A stretch of 64,000 nucleotides of DNA from positions 9,969,285 to 10,033,284 of the forward strand of contig CM039130.1 in the NCBI GenBank assembly GCA_022036555.1, written 5' to 3'. Numbering within the stretch: the first letter of the stretch is position 1; each line of letters starts with the position of its first letter. The DNA is from Microstegium vimineum (lineage: Eukaryota > Streptophyta > Magnoliopsida > Poales > Poaceae). The notes beneath the pieces were generated by a model. The model saw only the letters and a list, made by a program, of their open reading frames with translations. It searched no databases and was not told the origin of the DNA. The position numbers and the translations under genes were made by a program. Below, piece by piece: positions 1 through 11,425 of the stretch.

Positions 1-1
1 C

Positions 2-2071
2 TCTCGTGCTTATCGTGCACTTAACCTTGAGACTAACCGAGTGATGGAGACTTGTGAGATTACCTTCGATGAGACTATGCCCTGTGTTTCCACTGCTTTT
101 GAGCTTGTAGGTGATGATGAGGTGAACACTAGCATCTTTGTGGAGGAGGAGCAGGACGACGCCGACTAGGGTGATCCCGAACCGATTCCACCGCCTGCCC
201 CCGTCGACCCCGTGACGTCCACTTCGGCTCACGGTCGTGATCCGACTACTTCCTCTACATGGGGGTCGTTCGAGCAGCTTCCTCAGACGGTGCACGCTGC
301 ACCTAAGGGAGCTCCAGCTGCTGTCGAGGGGGAGGCCACTTCGTCCAGGTAGGCTCCCCGCCACATCCAGCGACAGCACCCACCGGAGAACATCATCGGC
401 AACATTGACCTTCGAGACACGCGGTCCAGGTCCTATATCTCTCACTTTGCTCATTCGGCTTTTGTTGCTTCTTTTGAGCCCCGAGATGTTGGACACGCTT
501 TGATGGATCCGGATTGGGTTAATTCCATGCATGAGGAGTTAGAAAACTTTGAGCGAAACCGCATTTGGGTCTTAGTTCCTCCACCATCTAGTTGCCACCC
601 CATAGGTACCAAATGGGTTTTCAAAAATAAACAAAGTGAGGATGGGGTGGTAGTGTGCAACAAGGCTAGGTTGGTTGCTCAAGGCTTTTGTCAAAAGGAG
701 GGAATAGATTATGAGGAAACCTTTGCTCCCATAGCTCGTTTAGAGGCAATTAGAACCCTTCTAGCTTTTGAGGCTTCTAAGGGTTTTAAACTTTTTCAAA
801 TGGATGTTAAAAGTGCTTTCTGAAACGGCTACATAGAGGAGAAAGTGTATGTTAAACAACCTCCCGGTTTTGAAAATCCCAAGTTTCCAAACCATGTTTT
901 TAAACTTCATAAAGCTTTGTATGGTTTGAAACAAGCCTCTAGAGCATTGTATGATAGATTGTGAACCTTCTTGCTAGCTAAGGGTTTTAAAATGGGATCG
1001 GTAGATAAGACGTTGTTTCTCCTCAAGCAAGGCAAAGACACTCTCCTTGTCCAAATATACGTGGATGATATCATCTTTGGTGGTTCTTCTCATGCTCTTG
1101 TTGCCAAGTTTGCAAATATTATGAGCAGGGAATTTGAGATGAGTATGATGGGAGAGTTGACCTTCTTTCTCGGGTTGCAAATCAAGCAAACTCGGGAAGG
1201 GACGTTTATGCACCAAGGCAAGTACACGAAAGACATTCTGAAGAAGTTTGACATGGGTGAGGCAAAGCCTCTTTCGACCCCCATATCGACTACGACTACC
1301 TTGGATGCGGATGAGGAAGGAGAGGTGGTGGATCAGACGGAGTACCGAAGCATGATCGGGTCGCTTCTGTACTTGACAGCGACTCGGCCGGACATTCAGT
1401 TCGTCGTCTGCTTGTGTGCGTGCTTTCAAGCGTCCCCACGGACTTCGCACAAGCAGGCGGTGAAACACATCATGAGGTACTTGCGCTTCACTCCTGAATT
1501 TGGTCTTTGGTTTTCACCTCCTCAAAGTTGATGTGCACACTTTGCGGTTATTCGTGGTTTTCCACGGAGTACTGAAAAAATGATATTCGTGGTTTGTAGC
1601 ACACTTTGCGGTTATTCTGATGCCGACTTTGCCGGTTGCTGTCTTGATCGGAAGTCCACTTCTGGGACTTGCTAGTTTCTCGGGTCTTCTCTTGTGTCTT
1701 GGTCTTCTCGCAAACAGTCTAACATGGCACAGTTGATGTGCGAAGCTGAGTATGTTGCCGCAGCTAGCTGTTGCTCGCAGTTGATTTGGATGATTGCAAC
1801 TTTGAAGGATTTCAGTCTTGTGCTTACTAAGGTGCCTCTGCTTTGCGATAGCACGAGTGCAATTAGTGTGGCCAAAAATCCCGTGCTTCACTCTAAGACC
1901 AAGCACATTGATGTTCACTTTCACTTCTTGCGAGATCACTACGAGAAGGGCGACATTGACCTCCGGCATGTCGAGACCCACAACTAGCTTGCAGATATTC
2001 TCACAAAGCCTTTGGATCAAGCTGCGTTTTCTCGCCTTCGGGGCGAGTTTGGTGTGTGTTTCCCCTTTTAG
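2..2071 (+). pseudogene. copia pol remnant: integrase tail, reverse transcriptase, RNase H
   Basis: One reading frame (codons starting at position 2) can be followed from the integrase tail to the final TAG at 2069-2071. It contains reverse transcriptase with the catalytic YVDD at 1058-1069, the GSLLYLTATRPDI block near 1360, and RNase H with SDADFAG (about 1616) and EAEYVAA (about 1745). Stops sit at 167, 350, 821, 962, 1529, 1673 and 1985. Those at 1673 and 1985 fall where the family normally has a Gln codon, so CAG to TAG is likely (inference). A 64-bp insertion with 19-bp direct repeats lies at 1535-1617. Enzymatic activity is not expected. Lineage assignment rests on the reverse transcriptase and RNase H blocks. 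Confidence 0.88.
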
Positions 2072-2275
2072 TTGAGGGAAACCATTTGTGTATCATAGTT
2101 CTTTTTGGTTCTTATTTGTCTTTTCTTTGTTTCTTTTGGTGTCTTTTTAGTGTTTATTAGTGTCATTGCATTTTGCATCTCATTTGCATTTGTGCAATAG
2201 TTCATTTCAAGCTTCGTATCTATAGCCGATATAATGAATCTATGCTCTGTTTGAGGTGCTTTATGTGTCTATGGT

Positions 2276-4096
2276 CGAAAGATCTCTAAGTGTTTTGGGT
2301 AATTGATGAAACCTAAGTACTAACCTAGCTCTAAGTGTGAGTAGGTTTAGTACACCAAGGTGAAGTAAAGATGACAAGTGATGGAGCAAGGAGGAGCCTA
2401 AGGAGAAAGCAAATCAAAGGCTCACACTTGGAGACGAGAAGAGGACGAGACCCTAAGAGCTATTCAAGGCAAAGGTATAAGCTAGGGCTTTTCCATTTTG
2501 GTGATCAAGACACCTAGTGGGTGTGATCACATTTAGGATAGGTAATCGTACTATTAAGAGGGGAAATAGTATGTGGTTACAACTATCAAGTGCCATTAGG
2601 TTGAGCATGAATTACATTGCATCTCATCATAATGAACTACCCTTGTAAAACTTGATAAAATATGCCAACACACATGCACAAGTCACTGAAACATTTGGTG
2701 GTGGCACATGAGATCAAGGGAATCAAAGATAAGTGATTTTTGATCAAGGCAGAGGCTCCGGACTAGTTTGCATGGGAGCTCTGGACCATAGGAGGTGGTC
2801 CGATGGCTGCTCCCAGCATTGGCTGCCTGATAGGGAGGCTCCGGACCAGGTGATCAGTGAAGCACCGAACCATTGGCCAAGAGTCCGGTGGCTCAGTCAA
2901 ATTGGTCAATAGATCAGAAGAGGCTCCAGACCAGAAGACATGGTCCAGTGGTGACCTCCGGACAAGTGGTCCGGAGCATTGGTGCTTACTGCATAACTTT
3001 GATGGAAGCCTGGTGGAGGCGTCGGACCAGGCCTCCGGACCAATGGAGGTGGTCCGACGGTGCTGAGTTGCTGCGCGCCAACAGTCAATTTCAAAAGGTG
3101 AAGGACATGTGGCAATCCAAGGAGCTCCGGACCATAGCACCGGACTATACGACATAGTCCGGAGGTCCTACAAAAGTAGTCCGAAGGTTCTATTTCAGGC
3201 TGCGAAAAAGGCATAACGGCTAGTTCCTTGTGAGGGGCTATTTAAGGTGTTTGGCCAGCTCAAGCTCACTCTCTTGCACACCTGGACATTGCATACACTT
3301 TGTGAGCTTGTGACACACACTCCCACTCATCTCATCATTGATTGATCCTCCATTTGAGAGATTTGAGTGCATCAAGTGCATTGCATGAAGTGAGTTTATC
3401 TAGTGGCACTTGGGAGTTGATACCGCTGTGGTTTTCTTGTTACTCTTGGTGATTGCCATCACCTAGACGGTTGGAGCAGCGGTGTGGATTCGAGAAGCTT
3501 GGTGATTGTGCTTCGTCGACCACAAGTGGTGATTGTGAGGGGTTCTTGTGCCTTTCCCGCAGGAGATCGCAAAGGTAACTCTAGTGGATTGCTCGTGGCA
3601 CTTCAATAGTCTCATCTTGTGTTGGTTGTGCGGCACCCGGTGACGAGTTTGGCGTGTGATGCCAATTAGCTCGTGAACCTCCAAGTGAGTGTCTTGCCAC
3701 AACGGGGACGTAGCTAGTTGGCAAACTAGTGAACCTTGGGAGAAAATCAAGTGTCAACCATTGTCTCTTGTGATTGATCGATCTCTTTGGTATTCACTTG
3801 ATTGGTTCATCCCCTACTCTTCGCGATGGTATATCTATCACCCTACGTTTCCCTTTTTCATACATGCAAGTAGTATACTAAGTTGTGCTAGGTAGCTTAG
3901 TAGATTTGTGTAGGATTTGAGTGATCCTAGAGCTATATTAGGATATAATTTGTGGTTGGGAGGCTTCGCATCCCATTGTAGGCTAGTGCAATCCTAGCTT
4001 CGCCATCTTGTGATCTAACTTTTTGTTGAGTTTGTTTTAGAATTTCAATTTAGGCTATTCACCCCCTCCCCTCTAGCCTTGGATTAGGACCTTTCA
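2276..4096 (+). mobile_element. solo LTR (family X) nested in the copia element
   Basis: 1821 bp flanked by the 5-bp direct repeat ATGGT (2271-2275 and 4097-4101). It ends CCTTTCA and resembles the solo LTR at 55400-57274: both share the start region with GTGTTTTGG and AATTGATGAAACC, the TATTCACCCCC block near the 3' end, and the CCTTTCA terminus. The first dinucleotide is CG where the relative has TG, probably one transition. There is no internal region, so this is a recombination product. It carries a dense array of CTCCGGACCA/TGGTCCGGAG half-sites at 2755-3215. Confidence 0.88.
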
Positions 4097-4101
4097 ATGG
4101 T

Positions 4102-5512
4102 GTTGCCTAACTTAGACTCTTTTTGATCTATAGATATGCAATAGAGCTAAGTTAGAAAAGCTTTAAAACTAAATTTAATTCCCCATGTCACCTCTGAAAT
4201 GGCACTAGCATGTGTGGCATTTGAAGATCCTTCTTGGTTATTTTGTATATAGCTTGTAACTATGGCTCTTCATTGCTTCATTCACTACCTTTGAGCACCA
4301 TGATTAAATTGATCTAAAATGAAATTGCTCTCTGAATTGTGAATTGGAAAGATCGAGTTGGGTTTGCATTGTGAGCACTTCACCGTGTGTTCGAGACTGC
4401 TTCCCATATGGGTTGAACTTCAGCGGTGTCGTACCGAAACCGGTGTGTCATGTCCTTTGACTTCGCCCAGTTGGTAAGTGGCATCACCTTGCTTACAACC
4501 ACTCGCATACAACTTGAAATGTGCCTAAAACTGAAATTTGGCTGCAAAACTCTAAAAATTAATAAATTCATTCAGTTGGGTCATTGGCTTGTTGTATGAA
4601 CTTTGCTAGGGATAGTTTTACTTGCTATACATGAGATTGCTTTGAGATAGATCCTATCTTGTTTGCCATGTCTAGTTGTCTCTAGGAGGTGATACCCTTT
4701 CTCTGCTCTCACATGATATGCTCTCTAAAATAGCATCTAAAGTGATCTTAAGCTCAACTTGAGTCTTTGTTGGGCACGTAGAGCTTTTCCTATTCTCATA
4801 GGATCACATCACTTAGAGAATCTATTCATTGTCTTAGATCTAAGTGTGAAGCTTTTGCACTCATTTTGCATTTTATAGCTTTTGTGGCACAACTCTTGAG
4901 TTTGTGAGCTTTGACGAGCTGCATGTGTCACCAAGGGGGAGAGATGTGCATTTCACTCCTTTTCCAGCCATCTACTTCCAAGGGGGAGAAAGAGTGCATC
5001 TCATTGGTTTCATTGGTTTAGAGATTCTTTGGTCAAGGAGGAGATTTTGTGCATCTTTTGCCTGAAGGCGCTCAATTGGTATCTTGAGTGTGTTGTTCCC
5101 AGGGGGAGCTTCTGCTAGATGTGTTGAGCCATTGCCTCTTTTAGAGGGTCTAGCGTGTCTTGTTTGGCTTCGACAGGTTTCGATTGCTTCTTGAGCTCTA
5201 ATTGATTTGATTGGTATCTTTTGAGCATCCCTTGGTATTTCAATTGGCATTCTGAGCTTTGAGAGCTGTGATTGGTTTCTTGGACTTGCTAGTTGAGCCC
5301 GTTTTCTGCATCTTCTTGAGGGCTAGCTTTGTTTTGCTTGGTTGCGTCGAGCCGTTGCCCATGTCTTTGGGAACCAAGTTTTGGACTCATTTTGCTTCTC
5401 TCAACTGACACCGTTTTGGCTTTCTTATCTTTTTGGTCATTTGGAGAGCTTTACCTTGTGGCTCAAATCTGAAATGCACTTGTGTTGACAATGCACTCAT
5501 CAAGGAGGAGAT
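4102..5512 (+). other. copia 3' non-coding region with repeated polypurine tracts
   Basis: No coding frame is recognisable. The stretch continues the host copia element downstream of the nested solo LTR. It holds at least three near-identical purine blocks (AAGGGGGAGA type) at about 4933, 4980 and 5100, and a fourth (AAGGAGGAGAT) at 5502-5512 directly before the putative 3' LTR start. The last is the best candidate for the plus-strand primer. Additional upstream polypurine tracts are known in SIRE-type elements. Confidence 0.55.
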
Positions 5513-7549
5513 TGCGAACACATGGTGGATAAGTACCCATGTATGTTCAGTTTTATGATGAGTGATCATCCAACACGTGAGTGTTTCAGTTTGAGTGGCT
5601 TACACTAACCCTTTGCGAAAGCAAATGTGTGCCTGTCTATCAGCTTGTGGTGTGCAGGTGCTATGCCTAGTGACAGTGGTCAATGGCGTGGAGAAGGTCG
5701 AGTAGAGGCTTGCCGTGCCGATGGACTGAGAGCGGTGAAGGGCGGAAGCGGGGCTCGGACTGAGAGTCCATGGGCGCCGGCGCACTAGCTGTGGTGGCTA
5801 GTACTTGGCACCGGCGAGTGTGACAAGACATGGAGGTAGACCAGTTCGACCGAGTTAAGACAGTGGACGCGCGAGTTGAGCAGAGGCTCAAGGGACTCGG
5901 AGTCCGACCGGGCGAGGACAAGGTGGCTCGAGGTTTGGGCCTCAAAACTCGAGGTTCCATCCAAGAATAGTTTGGGCCTCAAAATTCGGGGTTCGGTAGT
6001 TGAGCCCAAAGCTACCGGTGGCGGTTTTACTGGGTTGGAGCCTCAAAACCTAGGCGGAGCTTCCAAGGAAGCGGGGATGGCACGTGGCGGAATCCTGGAG
6101 GTTGCGTCGAGGTGTCGGCAACTCCTGGCAGGAAGCGGGGCCATCCATTCAAAATGCGAGTGATATTTTCCAGAGCTTGGACTGCAATGCTTAGGCTAGG
6201 TAGTTCACTCAATGTATCTAGGGGGTCTTTGGGAAATAGCCAAAGCCCGATAAGTAGGGGGTGAAGGGGTATCCCTCATCCCACCTCTCGAACCCTAATC
6301 ATTTTCCCCAACTCTCTCTCTCTCTCTAACCTCTCTCTAGTTCATGAGGTCCCTAGGTTGATCTCACCAACCTTTGTAAGAACTCGCGAATGTTTTAGTG
6401 GAATCGGAGGCCTTACCCTTCGTAGGCCATGGTGCCTTTGATTTCGTGATCAAATCCCCGTTTTGCTTGTGTTCTTCCCGTTTTGCTTTTTGCTGTCCTT
6501 TGATCCCGAGTTGAGATTTTTCTCTATGGAGTAGTTCTTGCAAAATCGTTTGAACCAAGTTGTTCGTAATCGTGAGGAGCATCTTTGCACCGAAGGAATT
6601 CTCCTCAAACCTCATGAGTGTGTAGATCAGGCGATTTCTTTGCGGAGTTCTTCGTTCTTGAGTTTTCCCCCAAATATCTTCTCTCCTCGTTACTCTAAGC
6701 CAAATTGAGCGATGATTTCTTCGGGATAGCTCCCCAAATATACTAGGATCGTGCCTACAAAGTTGGTTGTAGTTGGTGATCATTTGGTTGAGTTTTGGAA
6801 AGATTTGGCGGAGTGAAGGCTGGTTTCGCAAGTTGGAGCAGTTCTGTTCGTGGGCTCCGGACTAGGCTCCGGACGACCTGTCCTTAGCTCCGGTCCATAG
6901 CAACTGGTCCGGTGGTCTTGATCAGTGAAGGTGTCAAGCAGCTAAGAGCATCGGACCAAGCTTTGGACTTCTCTGTTTTTGAGCTCCGGACCATTGTCCA
7001 TTGGTCCGGTGGCTCTGCTGTGGTTTTTCAGTCGAGCTGCTCCACGCGTCGGACCATGCGATTTAGTCCGACGGTGAGCATCGGACTAGGTGTCCGAAGG
7101 TCGGGTGCTCCCTGCGTGTTTTTGCGCAGAGGCAAGGCTAAGCACCGGACCATCTTCATTGGTCCGGAGGTAGCGTCGGACTAGTCTGGAGGTGGACGTC
7201 CAAAGCTAGGGTGCTTACTGTGTGCTCTTGAGCCAACAGGAGAAAGCATCGGACTAGTTGTCGGACCAGGCACCGGACCATTGTCCATTGGTCCGGAGGT
7301 CCTGATTGAAGTGGTACGGAGCTCTGTTGGCTGCTGCGTTTTTCCGTTTGCGTCGCGGTTTTTTTCTCTGGGTTCGTGGCTAGCTCCGTTGTGTTCCTAG
7401 GACATCTCCTAGAACATCCACCCACTTGTGGGTCATGAGCCTAGTTCTTGCTTTGGGTAGTGTTTGATACAAGGGTCAAGATGTTCTGAAAGGAATTTTT
7501 ATTTGACTCCTATTCACCCCCCCCTCTGGTCGCCGTTTCCGGTCCTTCA
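5513..7549 (+). repeat. probable 3' LTR of the copia element
   Basis: It begins TGCGAACACATGG just after a polypurine tract and ends ...GGTCCTTCA after a TATTCACCCCCCC block, like other SIRE-type LTR ends here. The length is about 2.04 kb. It contains a GC-rich middle (5650-6160) and a second array of CCGGACCA/TGGTCCGG half-sites (6840-7320). Without a partner LTR in the window the boundaries are inferred only from terminal motifs. Confidence 0.55.
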
Positions 7550-7910
7550 CCGTCCTTCTTCATCTTCACCCCTCTTCTTCAAAAGTAATAACATGTAACC
7601 CTAATCCGGTTCGATCTATGCAATGTATGGATTCTGAGATGGGATTTAGGTTGCTAGTAGTTGCATTATGTATGGTGATGTAGCTTTGGTAGTTAGATTG
7701 AGTCAAAACAAAGATTCCATGGTGGATGGGAAAAGCAACACATGGTGTTGTCTGGACCAGTGCGGCAGTGCCGGGCACTGTGCTACAGCACTGCTGCTGT
7801 TGCTTTTCAAATCAACCATTGACTCTTGGTTTTGATTGGATCTTTCCACTAGAGTTTCTAGTCACTGTCTAAGTGCAGCAACTTAACCTTTTCTCCTTTA
7901 AAATGAATAG

Positions 7911-9436
7911 ATGGAAGCCGGTGGTCCAAGTGTTGGCAGAGGAAAAGGGCCAAGGACAAAGGCCCGTGCTACAAGAGGAGGCAGAGGTGGAGTTGATGAT
8001 GGCCTGGATCCAAGGCAAAGGATCAGGCAAGAGAGTGAGTTGCAGATGGCAGGAAAACCATCAGGGAAGGTGCTTGCCCTGGGACACCTCCAAACCTAGG
8101 TATCTTTGATGGGTCCTATCTCATTCCTCATGCTGAGGAGGTATTTGTCAGGGAACCTCAGGACAACCGTGCTAGAGAAAGGGTGAACTATCAGAATCAG
8201 TACTGGTCTGTCCAAGAGCAAAGGGTCATCTATCCTTATGATGTGCCAAAGGACATGGGAGTGGACTACAGGTTTTGGAATGTCTCTCATTCTGACTTTT
8301 ACTCCATTGTTCTCTTCCATGCAAAGAAGCCCAAGATCATCAAGATGAAGTATGTTGATTGGGAACATCTGGAGAACAAGAGAGATCTAGTGTTTGACAG
8401 ATTCATTGATCAGTGTAAGCAGCTATGCATGTATGACTGGATGGGTTTTTGGAATGATTGGAATACTGAGATCATCCATCAGTTCTTTGCTACTTACTAT
8501 CTGGACAGGGAGAATCATGTGACGCATTGGATGACAGAGGGTATGCATTACAAGCTTGACTATGTGACTTTTGCTCGTCTCCTTGGCTTTGGAGAAGATG
8601 ACAGTGAGTGCTCCAATATGCATGATGAGAGATGGTTAATAAATGAAGAAATCTCTCCTCTCTATATCAAGCCTGATGAGGAGGCAGATGGTCTTGTGAA
8701 GGGGTTGATAAGCAAATATTATATCCTTAACAACCTCTTCAGGACTACTCTCTATCCCAAGGTGGGATCAGCTTCAAATCTTTATGGTTCTTCAAAGAAT
8801 GTGCTCAAGAGGATGAGAGGTGGTGCACCACCCTTTTCAGTGTCACGCTTCACTTGGGATGAGCTATTCATTGCAGCTGATGATGCTAGGAAGGGGATTG
8901 CCTATGCACCGTTCCTCATGTTCATCATTGAGAGAGTGACTGGCCGGATCTATAACAAGGACACCGTCTATGAGCCTTACAGAGGTGAGAAGACAGTGCA
9001 CTCTACAGTTCATGAGGTAGTGACTCCTCCCAAGACTAGGACCAGGGCAGCAGTTCCAGGTCGTCCTAAGTCTTCCAGAGCAGCAGCCAGCAGAGGCAAG
9101 AAGAAAGGAAAGGTTGGCAGGCTTTTGAGGAAGATCTTCACTGGCATTTGTTATGCCAGTGAGACTGGATATAAGGCCAGACTTGAGATCAGAGAGCTCA
9201 GACAGGAGCAGGGGCTCAGACAGCTATCTCAACCTCTTCCTCCACCAGACCTTAGTGAGGAGTCTAGTTTTGGCTCAGATGATGAGGAGGAAGAGGAAGA
9301 GGAGGAGATTCAAGAGGAGCAGCCACAGAGACGCAGTGGTCATGCCAGAGGTCCTAGTGTGCACTTCACAGGCTCTCCTGATGATGATGATGATGATGAT
9401 GATGATAATGACCATATGGATGAGGATAGCGACTAG
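7911..9436 (+). pseudogene. 'plant transposon protein'-type ORF of a non-autonomous retroelement, one frameshift
   Basis: The start is the ATG at 7911, followed by a basic Gly/Arg-rich N-terminus. The frame is lost between about 8060 and 8099 and continues in another frame through 8183 to the stop at 9436, about 500 residues in all. The central part has the HWMTEG...Y.FARLLGFGEDD pattern of a grass protein family annotated as putative plant transposon protein. The C-terminal third has a basic Lys/Arg/Ala stretch, then a Glu run and a final Asp run (about 9380-9410). Function is unknown; a gag-like or nucleic-acid-binding role is a guess. A purine tract follows at 9489. Confidence 0.7.
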
Positions 9437-10090
9437 TTTGTATTCTTTTTTCTATGTTCTTCTCTTCTTTTTTGGCGACTTGTTGTCAAAGGGGGAGAAT
9501 TACTAAGTGAAGGGGGTACAACAATCTTCGAGGTCATGGAGGAGCAGCTGCTGTTAGTTCTTGAGTTATCTTAGTTTTTTAGTTTGTGAGATGAGAGAAC
9601 AACATCAAAAACTATTTTATTGTAATATTCCCACTTTAGTACTTGATTTGTGTTATTTGTGGACATGTACTCTCTCATATATATCATTCTTATCTCTGTG
9701 TGTCTTTAGTTTATCTTCCTTTTGTGTTGTGTGGTCGTGCTCGTGCTTCCGCAGCTTTGCTACTGACAGTCAGCCGGCAGTGTCGGGCTCAGGTGCGGCA
9801 GTGTCATGGTGCTGTCAACAACAAGCACTCTGATCTGTTGGAGATAGCTTTGTATGATCACATATATGTTTGTGACACCTTGTTTCAGCACCCCACAGCA
9901 GCCTTGGATGTAGGGGGGCCTATTTCACTCCAATGTGTGAATTTTGGCTTTTCATGCCAAATTAGAAATTCAAATTCCTATTCACACATTTAGGGGGAGC
10001 TCCTACACCCATGACTTGCATTGTCTCAAATTATTATTCACTTTTGTAAGCTCTAAGTGTGTTGTCATCAATCACCAAAAAAGGGGAGAT
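9437..10090 (+). other. 3' non-coding region and polypurine tracts of the element
   Basis: No coding frame is supported. Purine tracts AAAGGGGGAGAA (about 9488), TAGGGGGAGCT (about 9990) and AAAAAAGGGGAGA (10077-10089) are spread over 600 bp, the last directly before the 3' LTR. GGCAGTGTCGGG-type motifs lie at 9765-9800. Confidence 0.5.
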
Positions 10091-11425
10091 TTAAAGTGCA
10101 ATCAAGCCCTTAGTGGGTTTTGGTGACATGACAATATATTTAGAGGACTAATGAGACTCTTCAAGTATGACAAGCAGGTTGAACATAAGGAGGTTGATGA
10201 ACAGGTTGGCGGACCCCTCCAATTACAAAAGTGCATGACAACAAGCTCAAACGACTTTAATTCATTTTATATTTCGAATTTGAGTTAGGTATGTTGTACT
10301 ATTAAGAGGGATTCAACACACATGCCAACAAGTGATTCAACACGCATGCCAACAAGTGAACCAAATGCTATATCTATACACTTAGTAAACACCTCCACAT
10401 ACATCTCTGTCACAGCATCCATCTGTTTCTATCTTTCATTCTTGTTGTTTGTGGCAGGCCGATAGTGCCGAGCTTCATGCTGGCAGTGCCGGGCAGTCCG
10501 ACACTGCCGCGCCTCTAGGCCGGCACTGCCATGACTTGAAATCTGCCCGTTGGCAGTGAGAGGGTATAACCTTATCCCCTCACTCCCCCCAACAACTACC
10601 TTGACCATTTTCACTCAGAATCATTTCGTGCAACAGCTAGAGAAGCTCTCTTTCTTGCTCTCCATTCTCCTTTGGTTCTCCAACTCTCTCCCCATTTATT
10701 TCCACTCAAATCTTTGAGAGATTGAGCCTCCAAGCTTGAGAAGAAGCTTCTCCCTCGGATCTTCAACTTCTACAAGCATTTGGTGTGCCTGGTGGCCGGC
10801 GGTTTGAGTTCTTTACTCTTGGAGCTTTGCTCCTAGCTGTCTAGGCGTCGCCCTTGAGCTTGCCTCCTTCGTGTGGCAGCCTAGGGAGGTTTGTAATACC
10901 CCATATTGCTAATACATATCCCCTCATCTCAAGAGTTCATTCTCTTGACTTGAGACCAAGGAAAGAGCTAGCCTTTGTGGTGAGCTTGAGCCTTGTGTGG
11001 CGCACCTCAACGACGTGGACGTAGGCAAGCCTTGGTGGCAAGCTGAACCACGGGTCAAATCTTGTGTCACCTTGTGTTTATCTCTTTACTTTGATATACA
11101 TTGCTCTCAAGGTGATTTCTAAGGTTTGGACCTGATCTACTCGGTGGGTGTGTTGCTACCACTTTCAGGTGGTGTTAGAGGTTCTCGACACCTCTAGGAA
11201 GGTTTTGATTCAAACACAATTTCCATTTCAGTTATACATTTTGAATTGTGTTAAGTTCTGCCCAGGTGACCAGCACTGCCGCCCTAGAGAGCAGCAGTGC
11301 TAGGCACCCACGGCAGTGCCGGACCAAAGGCCGGCAGTGCCGGGCCTGACTGATGGAAACTGTGAGATTTGTTTTAAACAGGCCTATTCACCCCCGTCCC
11401 CCTCTAGGCTAATCAGGTCTTTGCA
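10091..11425 (+). repeat. 3' LTR of the non-autonomous element
   Basis: It starts TTAAAGTGCAATC after a polypurine tract. The related minus-strand LTR at 38743-40954 starts TGAAAGTGCATC and shares the following AGTGGGTTTTGGT. It ends ...GGTCTTTGCA after a TATTCACCCCC block. It is shorter than its relative (1.3 versus 2.2 kb). It carries GCAGTGCCGGG/GCCGGCACTGCC motif arrays at 10450-10540 and 11270-11350. Confidence 0.65.

Larger units (their letters stand above)
1..7549 (+). mobile_element. Ty1/copia (SIRE/Maximus-like) retrotransposon, 5' part outside window
   Basis: The left edge starts inside the polyprotein. Order seen: integrase C-terminal tail, reverse transcriptase, RNase H (to 2071), a long non-coding 3' region with several AAGGGGGAG polypurine tracts (about 4933, 4980, 5100, 5501), then a probable 3' LTR (5513-7549). 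The long RNase H to LTR distance and repeated polypurine tracts are typical of the SIRE/Maximus lineage (family knowledge). The region is interrupted by a solo LTR at 2276-4096. The 5' LTR lies outside, so the outer target duplication cannot be tested. The element is dead: the pol frame has seven stops. Confidence 0.75.
7550..11425 (+). mobile_element. non-autonomous LTR retrotransposon, 5' LTR missing
   Basis: Contains a leader, one large ORF (7911-9436), purine tracts (9489-9499 and 10077-10089) and a 3' LTR (10091-11425) related to the minus-strand solo LTR at 38743-40954. No reverse transcriptase or integrase is visible, so it would need enzymes from an autonomous relative. The left end abuts the previous LTR directly at 7549/7550, with no primer-binding site and no 5' LTR. 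This suggests a deletion or inter-element recombination. CGGCAGTGCCGG-type motifs occur in the internal part (7760, 9770) as well as in the LTR, tying both parts to one element. Confidence 0.6.

Noticed and set aside
2755..3215. Possible CRISPR-like array of short repeats
   Set aside because: Motifs are palindromic and degenerate with irregular spacing, lie in a plant LTR, and no cas genes are present.
9153..9506. 117-codon ORF with a Met run
   Set aside because: A shadow of the acidic GATGAT repeat of the real ORF in another frame.
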